A DNA stretch of 64,000 nt from Synchiropus splendidus (Eukaryota; Chordata; Actinopteri; Syngnathiformes; Callionymidae). The DNA lies in contig NC_071334.1 of assembly GCF_027744825.2 (NCBI RefSeq), positions 42,323,437-42,387,436 on the forward strand. Reading direction: 5' to 3'. A program made the translations under genes and the position numbers. The first letter of the stretch is position 1, and every line of letters begins with the position of its first letter. Below are positions 18,701 through 29,700 of this stretch, piece after piece. The notes below the pieces were generated by a model that saw only the letters and a list, made by a program, of their open reading frames with translations, was not told the origin of the DNA and did no database searches.

Positions 18701-18744
18701 GGTGTCGAGAACAGATAGTGACCTACCTTGTAGGCAAACTTCAT
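9788..18744 (-). CDS. pwp2: Periodic tryptophan protein 2 (UTP-B / SSU processome)
   Basis: PWP2 (yeast Utp1) is a tandem WD40 protein of the UTP-B module of the nucleolar small-subunit processome, needed for 18S rRNA maturation. Twenty-one coding exons join in frame to 920 aa (human 919): 18727-18744, 18334-18446, 18165-18259, 17982-18081, 17758-17901, 17551-17686, 17237-17478, 16272-16415, 16108-16178, 15499-15635, 15095-15243, 14872-15019, 14658-14808, 14401-14581, 12220-12367, 11732-11840, 10912-10977, 10612-10830, 10170-10320, 10021-10095, 9788-9953. Family blocks include the start MKFAYK, VGSKDMSTWIFGAERW, FFNKEGDFNNLTAAAFHK, HEGPVSCLCFSP, GRHDLATGRKE and ALSKQRG. An acidic linker rich in Glu lies near residues 250-270, and an acidic tail follows residue 880. 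The C-terminal quarter matches the Utp12 region. The first exon is only 18 nt. The donor at 17237 is chosen because it keeps phase with the next acceptor. Intron 14 (12368-14400) is nearly all repeats. Confidence 0.96.
11158..11393. repeat. Palindromic repeat copy 2 (pwp2 intron 16)
   Basis: A copy of the palindromic repeat. The left arm reads CATCCTGATTTTCAGAG and the right arm ends GATACCTCATCTACCCATCA followed by CTA. The right arm carries GGGCGCCATCTAGTGGCC, whose reverse complement fits the CTCF core CCASYAGRKGGCR. The left-arm core is degraded (CCACCAGATTGC). It lies between pwp2 exons 16 and 17. Confidence 0.8.
12378..12572. repeat. Palindromic repeat copy 3 (pwp2 intron 14)
   Basis: A copy lying about 10 nt from the acceptor of pwp2 exon 15, so it supplies part of the splice-acceptor neighbourhood. 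The left arm has GGCCACCAGATGGCACTGTC, which fits the CTCF core. The right arm is partly deleted but keeps GAAAATCAGGACACTGTTTC. Confidence 0.75.
12665..13729. mobile_element. hAT-like DNA transposon remnant with inverted ends (about 1.07 kb)
   Basis: The left end CAGTGTTCCCTCCAATTTTT and the right end AACTTAGAGAGAACGTTG are imperfect reverse complements over about 20 bases. The flanking octamers ATATACGA and ATATATGT are similar, compatible with a diverged 8-bp target duplication. A CAGTG terminus with an 8-bp duplication is characteristic of hAT elements. No transposase frame is visible. It lies in pwp2 intron 14, beside repeat copy 13785-14360. Confidence 0.55.
13785..14360. repeat. Dispersed repeat, copy 2 (partner at 1020-1720)
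   Basis: Colinear with 1020-1720: the blocks around CAAGATAAGCATAAAGTTG, GTGAATTTTGAT and AGCTAAAAGCCTGA occur in the same order. This copy lies in pwp2 intron 14 and, together with the neighbouring hAT-like element and a palindromic repeat, makes up almost the whole intron. Confidence 0.6.
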
Positions 18745-19619
18745 GTTGAAATGAATTCCCGAAAGCTAAAGCATTTGTTTAGCTAATAACTGTAATAACA
18801 ATATTATTTTACAAACGCTCGCTCAATAACACACACGCTTCTACTCCACACGTGTCTGCATTTTGTTGTCACTTGACAACTTGGTTTGAGTTTCACCTAC
18901 AGCGCCCTCTGTTTGAAAGGAGGGTAAACGACCAGTCTTGATAGGTCACTGCGGGAGTTTAGTCTTCCTCCTGGGATTTGTAGTTCGATTGTTATCGAAT
19001 TGTCTGTTGGTTATCGTATCGAATTTAAGTTCGTTGACTCGTAGAGGGAAGCCAGACCATCTATTTACATCTCTGATTTTGTTTTCAGCTTTTCATTGGA
19101 ACTGGAAAGATCAAGTGACAGGATTTCATGATTCTGATGCGCACACTTGGTTTCTTTTACTGTTAGAAAGACAATAGGTAAATCGGACATTGCAAGGATA
19201 AAAGACCTCTGTGTAAAAACCACGGGTAGTTTTGCAGGCCAGTCATTGATGTTTCCGCTGCTTTCATGAACATGGATAAAAACATGCTGCATTAAAAGGA
19301 TTTTAATAACCTCGGAGACACGTTCACACTCATCAGGTGATTCACTCAGAACTAAACAAACTGTTCTTCATCCAGGCCACCTGCTCTCAGATAATCCACA
19401 GCTAAATAATGAAGGACCTGACAGCTTTGGTACAGTCAAAGTTCACGTGTGATGGCGAGCTGGTGCCAGAGGAAACTGATCCAGCTCATTACCCTGATCT
19501 GTGTCTGACGTGAAACATAAGCAGGTCGGCGTGACTGTCATCTATCAAAGAAGGAGTCATCATCTTAGGGTCTCCACCAGCATCACCAGGTTTTAAATCC
19601 GCAGTCAGTATGCTATGTT
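18745..19619. other. Spacer between pwp2 start and pjvk stop
   Basis: No separate gene was seen. It should contain the pwp2 promoter and 5' UTR near 18745-18900 and the pjvk 3' UTR. The minus strand has an ATTAAA at 19302-19307, about 313 nt past the pjvk stop, which is a possible polyadenylation signal. Confidence 0.5.
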
Positions 19620-22600
19620 TCATCTCAGCGTTTTGTGCCAAAGGTCGAAACAGGGAACGGCATGGAGGCGTACGTATTTTTGCCCCCCACTCGTGCACTC
19701 CACACACCCGTACACTGTCTCTCTTTTCTGACTTCCCATTCCACACAGAGCGCACGGTCCTTTGGGGATGTTGTGCTTCAGTAGGTTGACCCTGGTGTGT
19801 GAGCTTTCCCTCAGGTAGTTGGTGGAGATGTCAGTCATGCTGGCGGCCTTCTCATAGTAGTCTGTCACCATGTCGTCCATGTAGGTGTCCGTGTGCGTGA
19901 GCTCCTCGAACGTTCGGTCGTCTGCAGAGAAGGACTTGAAGCAAAGAAGATTTCCTTCACACTAAACCTCTGATGAAATACCAGCTCTGAAGGGGTTTCC
20001 ATAGATTATGCCAGAAAGGAAGCGGCGGAGTCGACCCATGGAGAAGTGGCCAATGACACCGCCCAGCTGCTCCCTGATCTGCTCTCTTTCAAACCCACCC
20101 TGGGACTCGGGAGCTACACAGATATCTAGCACAAGAAAAAAATCCATGTTAGATTTTAAATACTTAAACTAAATAATTTATATCTTTTTTTCATTGCTTT
20201 TATCAGTATTGTTTTTCTTAAAATGTTCTCATACAAGAACAATATATATATGTTTATGTAAATGTTTAGTTAGTTATAGTTATACTTAGTTATTATTATT
20301 ATTATTATTATTAGTAGTAGTAGTATTTTAAAAAGTTAAGCAGTCTCAGTAAAAAACACACAATTCTTTTTTACACTTTGATGTTCAATGTTTTAAGTAA
20401 GGTTGGGATTCATTGGTCAAAACAATACCATTTATCCTCCAAAGATGTAGCTGAATGAAACAAAGCAGAAAGCAATAAAATATTCTCTCGGTTTGTTCTT
20501 TTTATTTATTTTTTTATTTTATTTAACAGGAGTAAAGAAAATAACATTCTTCTTACCCAGTCTGCCGTCCAGACGGACAAACAGAGGGCAGATGCTGAAG
20601 GCGATAGTGGTGTGAGCTGGGATGACGATGGCTTTATCACGACCTTTGGGGTTTCTGCCTTCGTCAATCTGAAACTACAGTTTGAACTGTAGGAGCCATG
20701 GACAGAGGAAGAAGTGCGAATCGCTTGACTGCAATCTGCTGTTTTACCACTAGATGTCCTCAAATTCAACAACAACACAGAGCAGGTTTGGGCCAAAGAC
20801 AAGGTGGAATTACTTGCTGACTGATAAAACTAGTATGGCCCTTTGCCTGTACTTATGATCTGTTTTTCTTCCCCAGCTAGTCGAATTATTATTTTTTTTA
20901 AATGAGCAATTTTTATTGAAAGTATTTCTTGTCCCTAAAAACACTTTAATATGACACAGTGGCGAAAAAGACATAGTAAATTGTAAATCGTGAAGTGCTT
21001 CTATATCATCTATTGCGTACATGTTTTAGTCTTTGATCTGGTATTCACCGCTCAAATTGTTCTTATTACTAGGGTTTATATTAACAATCTTTAAATACAA
21101 TGTACATAATTTAAAATTCTATGGAAGAAAATGATACACTTGAACCATGCATATGAACCATACATTTATACACCGTTTTGTAATTTCAGTAACAGAAACT
21201 AAGTTGAATTTTAGGTAATTTCACGCTTGTAATAAGACTGTAGTCCGTGGCGGTTTTAGACATAGGGGAAGTGGCCACTGCCTACCGAATAGTTGAAACC
21301 TTTAGCACATTAAATAGAACATTCAACAAAATATGATCCGATAGAAGTGGGATTGCTGGCTGGGCCCAGTTAAGAAATATCAAGCGACGCCACAAGAGTT
21401 GAACTCTTGCCATTTATGAAAGAGAACTACTGAAATGACACAGCATTTATTTTATGAGTGTTTATGGAAGTCTCTTCATCATGGGTTGTCCACTAAATCT
21501 ACGTACAGTACATTGGTTTTTTTTGGTTATGTGAAAATAATCAGGTTAGTATATTCAGGTTGGTTTCAATTGTTTAATAATAATCTTATTAGAATAACAA
21601 AATAGTATATACACAAATGTAGGTGTGTGAAGTCTCTGCCAGTTTAGGAAATTTTGTATTCAATTATTTTTTGGGGGGAAATCTTGTATTCAATTAATAA
21701 TGTTGTTTTCTCTGAATAACAATGTATAAAAAAAAAAGTCACAGTGAAAAAAAGGTAGTACTTGCAACACAAATGAATGTTAGCATAAAAATAATTATCG
21801 GATTCCACTGCTATTTGTTTAGAACTCATTTAGGCATTTAAAGGCTAAGGGTTAAAGGTTTACCCTCATGGTAGTTCCTCTCATCCCTGCATGGACTGTG
21901 AGTGAGCACTGGCGTGTGGTCCGGATGCTCTCCACCACCACACAGAGAATGCTGCGTCCACTCTCTCTGGACTGGCGGACAAGGCAGTGATCCAGATCCA
22001 CCTTCCTGTGAGACCACCCAGCAGAGAATGACGCTCGAACTACACAGACGGTATTAGCTCTGTCATCATCTTGGGACAGTGTTAAATGACATCATCATTA
22101 ATTCATTTTTCAGGGATCCCCTCATCTCCTGTTCCCCCTGTCGTGACTAGGTCAGAAAGCAAATGTCTGTTGAATCCAAATAATAGATTCAGGATGGAAA
22201 TTTAGGGACTGATATGACCTGACATTTAAATGCATTAGACTGCGTAACATGTTGGAAAAATATTTTCAAGAAAGAAATGAAAAGTCATGAACGATGTAAA
22301 GGGTTATTTTCAAAGAAAGAAAGGTTAAAAATGGCTTGATAAATGTTAAGAAGAGTGAAATAAAAATTACATTTTCATAATTTTTGTTATTTTTTTTAGT
22401 TATAGTTATGAATGAGGTCATATGCCAAAATAAAAACATGGAGTAAACAAGTTGTGTGAATGTTAAATTATTCATGACTACAAATAAGATAAATCAATCT
22501 CATTATATAAAAAAATGGAAACAATTTTGAAATGACGCACAGAATTACAATAAAAAATTTTGTATACAAAAATAGTTAATTAAATAAAAAATAATAATTA

Positions 22601-23571
22601 CAGATAATTAAATATGTTCAACTTTATCAGTGATAAACTGTAAACGGTCCGACAGAAACACAGGAATGGAGAACATTATGGTACCTGGAGTTGAGTTCCC
22701 GCAGCAAGGTGGGCACTTCTAGCTCGTGTTTGGTCACAATGCCGAAAGAGGCTTTAACGGCCACCGAGTCTGAGCCACTGATGTTGAAGCCCACGTCGTT
22801 GATGATGTGGTTTCCGAGGCGGCCATTGAGGGCCACGTCGGATTTGTCCTCGTAGTTCAGGAGCTGATAGGACGACACTCCTAAAAATGCAGATTACTGT
22901 GACTATTTGATGTTTTTTCCTCTCATTCAAAATGTGTAATTGCTTTAATAGTTCCGTGTGTGACAGAGACTTGCTAAAAAAACAAAAACAGTACAATTGG
23001 AATATCGGCGCAACCAGGACTCTGCAGATGATCAGTCAAACAGTCTGGACAAACACTTAGAAATGTTTGTTTTGTTAATGAAGGCAGATGCTTACAATGC
23101 TTTAGAACTTTAAAACATGTATATGTGTCCTTTCATGTTTTTTAACCCTTCCATGCTACTGTGTTGGTTTAGTGTGACACCAATTAACTTGTGAGAAGAA
23201 ACATTTGCGATGGCAAACAGTACAAGCCAAGACAAGGTAAATAAAATACACACTTAATATGTTATTTTCAATTTAAGAATATGAAAGACAGCAAGTGACA
23301 TCAATCACCGTGTTATCAATGAAAATATCTCACTGTTCTCTCATGATGAACCTGCCTCACCTGCCGTGATCTCCTTCTCCCCCACCAGGATGTCCTTCAG
23401 AGAAAAGGGCGTTGAGGCGTATTTCAGCTTCTTCCAGAAGCGCCTCCGTCTCTTCCGGGTCACCAGGCTGAGTGGTTGATATCCATCGGCCTCACTAAGA
23501 CTCGGGACAGGAATGAGCCTTCCTGTGTCTCCCACCTGCTTCACAAAGTTCTTGGTGGCTGCTGCAAACAT
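19620..23571 (-). CDS. pjvk: Pejvakin (gasdermin family, DFNB59 orthologue)
   Basis: Pejvakin is the gasdermin-family protein needed for hearing in mammals and is reported at peroxisomes of hair cells and auditory neurons. Six coding exons join in frame to 370 aa (human 352): 23361-23571, 22685-22880, 21864-22005, 20557-20674, 19982-20125, 19620-19921. Recognition rests on [15 protein letters not shown] at the start, [57 protein letters not shown] and [10 protein letters not shown]. The C-terminus has the zinc-finger-like CxLCGMG...YGCxxC block (CALCGMG, YGCVEC) and then [16 protein letters not shown]. Exon 5 encodes about 14 more residues than I expect from human, in a basic GRLRRF stretch. 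Exon 4 has two usable acceptors six bases apart (20674 or 20668); 20674 is preferred by homology. Teleosts can have two pejvakin genes, and I cannot say which copy this is. Confidence 0.94.
20288..20325. repeat. TTA/TAG trinucleotide microsatellite
   Basis: A run of TTA units followed by TAG units in the pjvk intron between exons 4 and 5. Confidence 0.8.
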
Positions 23572-23742
23572 CGCGAAAGATGCATGGAGGTCCGGAATAC
23601 CTGTGTGGTTCTAGTGACACAGTTGGTGTAGGTCTGTTTGCTCATCAATAATGCAGGCGAGTGTCATGTGAGACTAGCTGGCCGTGGTACTTCCTGTCAC
23701 ATGATGTACAAGTTGGAAAAAGTAATTTGAGCAACATCAGTC

Positions 23743-23813
<71 letters not shown>

Positions 23814-23820
23814 GTCTGTC
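23743..23820. repeat. (TATC)n microsatellite
   Basis: About 18 TATC/CTAT units, ending in CTGT variants, about 170 bp upstream of the pjvk start codon. Confidence 0.95.
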
Positions 23821-24510
23821 TACTGTCAATCTACTGTCCACCTATTTCACAAAATGCTATCCTGAGTCTTGTTTGGAGATGAAGACATGTTTTGCCATAC
23901 TTGTGAGTATGACAAGCCACCTTCTTGTGAGGACATTTTGTTCTCACTAGGTTTAGAGGATTAAAACATGAGTAAAAGTAGTTTATTATATTGGGCCCAG
24001 GTTTGATACAGAGTCGTGGTTAAGGTCAGCCATGTCTTTGGGGTGGTTAAGTCAAGGGTGAGAGGCTGGGGAAAGGGCTTTGCCAATGAGAGGTCCCCAC
24101 AAAAATAACAAAACAAATGTGTGTGTGTCCTGCTGCTGTCCACTCTCCATAGACAGAAGTAGTCAGTCTGTTATTTGAACGCCACATGTAAGGTTTTTTT
24201 TTTTTTGCTGCCAAAAAAATCTGTTGTAAGTTTTCATAAATGTTTCGGTTCACCCTGTAATTTTTTTTGTCCCAGGAACATCTAAGATTTCCTTTAAATT
24301 CAGAGCTTCTAATCAACAGTTGCATGCATCAGGAGGTCTATCGAAGCGGTTTGACCACTTACATCCAACGTGTTTGATGAGTGAACAAGAAGTATAATGT
24401 TGGAACGTCTATTTTGGCAGACTTAATTTAGCTCTCCAATACTGGGAACTGGAGCTCAAACTGGAGTGTGGTGGGGCAACCTCAGGTGGAGTTTTTTTTT
24501 TCATATTTGT

Positions 24511-24550
24511 TAGATTAGATTAGATTAGATTAGATTAGATTGGATTAGAT
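24511..24550. repeat. (TAGAT)n pentanucleotide repeat
   Basis: Eight near-identical TAGAT units, one of them TGGAT. Confidence 0.9.
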
Positions 24551-25029
24551 ATGAAAGAATGGGCCATTCTCAGGACCTCAGTGAATTCCAGCATAGAACT
24601 ATCATACAATGCCACCTGTGCTGTAAAGTTGTGAAATTTCTTTGCTCCTAAATAGTTAGAAAAATTTTCGAATTGCCTTTATTTGGCCCATATTGCTGTC
24701 TAAATGGTGCATGGCAACACAGTTGCGTTCAAGAGAGGTGTAGGGTGATTAAGTGTTAGAAAACGTAGAGTTGAACAGTTAAATGCGTGTTGCAACCTTG
24801 AGCACAACAAAAAAAAGGCATGCCTGCAGCATAAGCATATTTTTCCCACTCAATTCATTCTCTTAGTTGAACTTTCTCATTGTGGGGTCATTTTATTGTT
24901 TCATGGCTTTGTCTAATAATCATAAAACATATTTAGGTAATGTTTTAGATTGGGGAACACATATTAACAAATAAACAAAATAATGACCAAAAGAACAAGG
25001 TTCTGGATACAAGCGGCTAAAATGAGTTT

Positions 25030-25190
25030 TTGTGTCTCCGCCTTAGAAGTAAGATGAGAAGCTCTGTCACTGGTGAGAGACTCAGACTCAGAGTGGAGCC
25101 TCTGCTTCTCGGGGATAAAGAGGCGTCAGTTGAGGTGGTTCAGGCATCTCATAAGGATCCCCCCTGGGTGCCTTATGATGCTACTTAAAG
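25030..25190 (+). mobile_element. LINE 3'-region fragment, copy 1
   Basis: Shares with 29890-30245 the phrases GTGAGAGACTC, GTCAGTTGAGGTGGT, GGCATCTCAT and a CCCCCTGG block. These match the 3' coding region common to many teleost LINE copies as I recall them. It is 5'- and 3'-truncated. Confidence 0.5.
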
Positions 25191-26691
25191 TATATTTTTA
25201 CATCATTTCTGGGTGAAAAGTGGTCAGGCTCAACAAGACACCAATAAGATCAATCAAATGCTAATATGATTCTAATACATGTTCAAATTAGTAGTTTATT
25301 AATGGTAATATATGTTCCCCAGTGTGATCCATGTTTTCAATATTATTTCAGTTTTTGTCATTTTGAAATGTGACGTACAAATGTTTTTAACAATCCACTC
25401 AAAATATTTAAATCAAAAGGAATGTTTTAATGTTTTCATCATTTAAAAACAAGTATGAATGCAACTTCTTATTATTGTTTTTAATAAAAAACTGGCAAAA
25501 AACTAGAAACACAAACATTCATTCTTTAGCAAAACAGGTCGTTTGCCGTTCAGGGTGGCACACTAATGAACACACTTGTGATAACAGTGAGTTCATCACT
25601 CTGTATGAGGAAAGGACTAATGTGGAGCGTTTTGCTTCCTTCTCATCCTGTTCGCTGGTGTCTCCTGCAGCTCAGAGATTCTCAGACTCCTTAATGGATA
25701 TCCAACATGTCACTTCCTGACCCGACTTGTTGTGCAACTGAAACAAATAGACACATTTAATCACAGGAAAATTCATCCTTAAAACTTGCTACAGCTGATT
25801 TCAAGTCTGCTGTTAGAGAAATTTTGAGCGGTTGGCAGATTCTGGAGACAAATTCACCTTGTTTGTTTGCTTCTCCTGCAGGTCGTCCCCCTCTGGGATC
25901 ACAGATCTGCTCGACTTGGAAGTTCCAACCTGGAAAAGACATCAGAGGAATGAAACATGCGGACTGTAAAGCACTCACGGTGCATAACAAGCATGTGGGT
26001 CAGCATGTTGAGTTCCAGGTGGGGAACAGAATTGCAATTCAATTAAAGTGCTGTTCTAGAATTATCTCACTTCACACGATTATACTCATACATTACTGTC
26101 CTGCTCAATATTAGTCTTTTTCAATGTGACAGTTTCTTCTTGCATGCTCTCAAGACAAACAAATTATTACATAACAAAAATATTCAACCTCATGAAAGAG
26201 AAATATGGATTTCAATCTAGTCAGAGTCACAGGAATGAAGACAATTTCATCGGTCGCTGTCAACACCTTTTCTTTTCACGTTTCTTTTCACTACGTGGAG
26301 ATTTCCTGTTTTGATTTTCTCATAGTACAACACCAATCCTTCCTCCTTTTCCTTCCCAATCGCATCTTCTGAATCATAACGTGGGTGAGTTCAGATGTGG
26401 CGAAACCTGCTGGTCCCACCATGGTCTGAAGAGACAAAGAAGTAATTGCAAGCACATCATCGCTCCGTCAACATTAGCTACATCATCTGTGCAGGAGGAA
26501 GGAGGGGGAGGAGGGAGCAGCAGGAAGCAGAGGAGAAAAGAGGAGGAGCAGGGAGAATGAAGGAGGGAGTTTGCCAGTGATTGCTCCTCCACTCAGGGAC
26601 TTTTAGATTTTCAGCCTGGATGCTGGGGTGGCTTGTCTGACTCTCACATTTGTGTGTGTGTGAGGTTGTGCGTGTCTGTGTGGCAGCAGGC

Positions 26692-26773
26692 ATGGGCCCC
26701 TCGTATTTCGGGATTATTGTGTGGCTAGCTGTCGCCCATCACACGGCTACCTGCCAAGGGGAGACAGACAAAG
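26692..26773 (+). other. col5a2: Collagen exon 1: start codon and signal peptide
   Basis: Encodes [20 protein letters not shown] and seven further residues: a short hydrophobic core followed by small residues, a good secretory signal. The exon ends in phase 1 before GTGAGT. No upstream in-frame ATG was needed. The following intron is 7.6 kb, by far the largest in the gene. Confidence 0.85.
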
Positions 26774-29700
26774 GTGAGTGCCATCTTGTTTTGAATTGAT
26801 GAGGGTGGAAAACATCCATGCTGCGACCCATGAGTAGGAATGGTGAACAGCATCAGGTTTTCACACTCTGCATCGTGTTTTCATGAAGTTGTGAAGTTGC
26901 TTTATAACTTTCCAAAGTTATGCAGCATTTTCAAAGCGTACTTATTTTATTGCTAAATATTTCAAGATCTGTACACATTGTTGTCCATATGAAGCCAAGA
27001 TCCTGACAATTAGAATGTGAATTGAAGTGTAAATTATTATGATAAAGGTCAAGGTCAAAAAGTTTCATGAGCTTTTGCAGTTCATTGAGGAGCCTAAAAT
27101 CAAGGAGGGGCCCAAACGCAGCCATGCAATGCCCTGAATGTAAATGAAGCCATGAGTCACATTTTGTGTGTTTGAGGCCATGTATCATTCAGAAATGGAA
27201 ATGGTCAATTCCATCTGACTGAATGTTGACCTTGAGCACACATTGACCTTCGATATCACTCGTGCGCTCTTGTGTGATGCTGACAGTCTCTACTGGTCAA
27301 TGAAAGGACAAAACGGCAAACAGCTCATTGTTGACTCTCTGTGGTACCATCTGAGCAGCATTGTTTGGCAGCGGACACGAGGCAGTAATTATCGTGTGAG
27401 GATGAGATTCAGGTCACTTGGCAGTGAGGGATGGGAGCCAGGATGGCTCCGTCATGTTTTGTTTGTTGCTCACGATAGGTTCAGCTTGAGTGCCATGACT
27501 GCTCTCGGGTTCTCACGTTGATCAACCTAGAGCCGCACGTCAGTCCTTAGTGCAGAAGTAAGTACCCACGTCCTTAAATCACCATCATTGGTACTGACCA
27601 CTGCCGATGATGAGGACCCATCATGACCTTCGACACTGACCTAAGCATCAACATAGGTTTCCAGACAAATTGGCCAAAGTTTCTGTTAAAGTCTGTTAAC
27701 CTTCTGGCAGTGGAAGTGACAACTGACTCAACCAGGATGTAATAAACTATGAATCCCGCAGTTTATTTTCATCCTGACTCACATGACTCTGGGAAAATGA
27801 GCTCACACCCAGAGCTGTTGAAGACTTTAAACAAGACAGTTTTATAGGCTGAAACCTCAATGTGATGATCCAGAGTTTCCCATGAGCGCAGCACGAAGGT
27901 AAACACAACTGTGAGGGATTAATTACAAATAGAGGGGAAGGTGTTAATCTGCTTCCAGAGTGTGACACCATGGCTAATTTGCCACTCCAATTGGGAGTTA
28001 CTGCGCATTTCTCTCAAATAAAACGGGTCAAAAATACCGTGGCGCTCGCTGCAGAGTGTGGCGTTTATTTCAGTGTGGAATGAGCGCCTGCTAAGAGCCA
28101 GAGCTATAATGATGTGGCCTCCTTGAAGAGACGGACAAAAGCAGGCCACTAATTTTGGTCAGAATTGGGGCCAGAGGCAGACTAGACACACCCAGAGGGT
28201 GAGGATGCAGGAGGTTTGAAATAGACCTCAAGCTGAGCCAAGATCAGCACAGCAGCAGACCCGAGGAGGCTTGCATGGTCGTTCCATTACTGATCCATGA
28301 AGAGTGCTTACTATTAAATACATCTAGGATCTTACTGAGAGCAATGTTAAGGTTAATGTGGAGTGAAAATGCAAAATCAGTGGTGAGAGTATAACTGTTT
28401 CTTACCGCGACTTCAGAGTGGCAGCATTGAAGCGGTTTGATTTGTTACTGCTGCGTGGGTCCGTTGATGGTGCTGCACTCATCGCTTTCATCGGGCCAGG
28501 ATGGCATGATGGATGATGTTTGTTAAACACACTCATTCAGACCCAACCCAACAAGTGATGTACTTCAAAGTGTTTGACAGGATTGGAACATGTTCGGAGG
28601 CAAGTGATGATGCTTTGGGACTAGTCAACAAGGACTAACTGACTCAACTCAAAAGCAATGAGTTGGCTTTTATAATCTTGATGACACGTTGATAAAAACG
28701 ATATGACTGCCAGATTATAGCGTGAGTCATGTGTCATCTGAAATCCCGGCCATAGAGAGACAGAGGAAAGTGTCTAAGGATGAAAAAGTATTTCGTCTTG
28801 GTGATGCAATGTGTGGCCTGTGGGCCTTATGTGGCCCTTTGCCTGTGTTTGTGTGTCCCTAATGAGGATGAAGCAAAACTACATAATAAATGAACAGATA
28901 CTGAAAAACACTTTTATTTACTGAAAAGTGACTTTAGAGCCTATATTTATGTGTTACATTAAGTTATTTTACCAAGATATTCCCCACTTCAAGAGACCTT
29001 CTGATATTTATGATCAAGTTTAACAAATTTAAGATAAAATAAAACAAATTATAATCATCACATCATAAGCATATCATGGCGGTACTGATGGCTAGATGTG
29101 GTATCATGAAACAGTATTACAGGGTTGATGGAGCAGTGTCCTAATTTTCAGAGGTCACTAGATGGTGGTCTTTAGTTTAAAAGTGATGTGAAGTTTCATT
29201 GAATTAGTTGTTCAAGTCCAAAAATTTTACAGGAGACATCTGGTGGCCTCTGAAAATCAGAACAATGTTTCATGAAACATCATCAACCCTTATTGTGTAC
29301 TGTGCAGTACTGTGTACTGTGCCATGAAATCTCATGTAAACGTCTAATTCCTCCATGTAGTGATCTACATGGAGGAATTAGATGTTTTCGCCTTGTTTTA
29401 AATTATTTAAATAACTAAAAAAAGTAGCTAAAATTCACGTCTGTTTTGCTTTGCGCAGTCACAATAGATAATGTTGCCCCTTAGGAAATATAATTGCCTG
29501 CCCCTAGTCCAAGTACTGTCCCAGTCGACAACCAACTGTCTAGTTTAACATTTTTTATCACACTTGAAAACATCAATGAGTGAAGTCCAGTTCTTAATGT
29601 GGGTGTGAAGGTGACTCCAAGATAGCATGTCGCTCTTCAGTAGTGTTCATCAAACTCTTCTGTAGCTTCATTCAGAGCAAAATCATTTTAGAATTCTGAC

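Larger units (their letters stand above)
23572..26691. other. Head-to-head spacer between pjvk and the collagen gene
   Basis: The two start codons are about 3.1 kb apart on opposite strands. I see no exon here. The spacer holds a TATC microsatellite, a TAGAT pentamer run, a LINE 3' fragment near 25030-25190 and, at 26490-26690, a purine-rich stretch and a TG-rich stretch that should be the collagen 5' UTR and promoter-proximal region. No TATA box could be placed with confidence. Confidence 0.5.

Noticed and set aside
27243..27521. 92-codon plus-strand open frame in collagen intron 1
   Set aside because: No domain, no splice sites in suitable phase, and composition like the surrounding intron.
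29338..29387. MicroRNA precursor
   Set aside because: A four-base loop, an almost perfect stem and no flanking lower stem make it unlike a microRNA hairpin.
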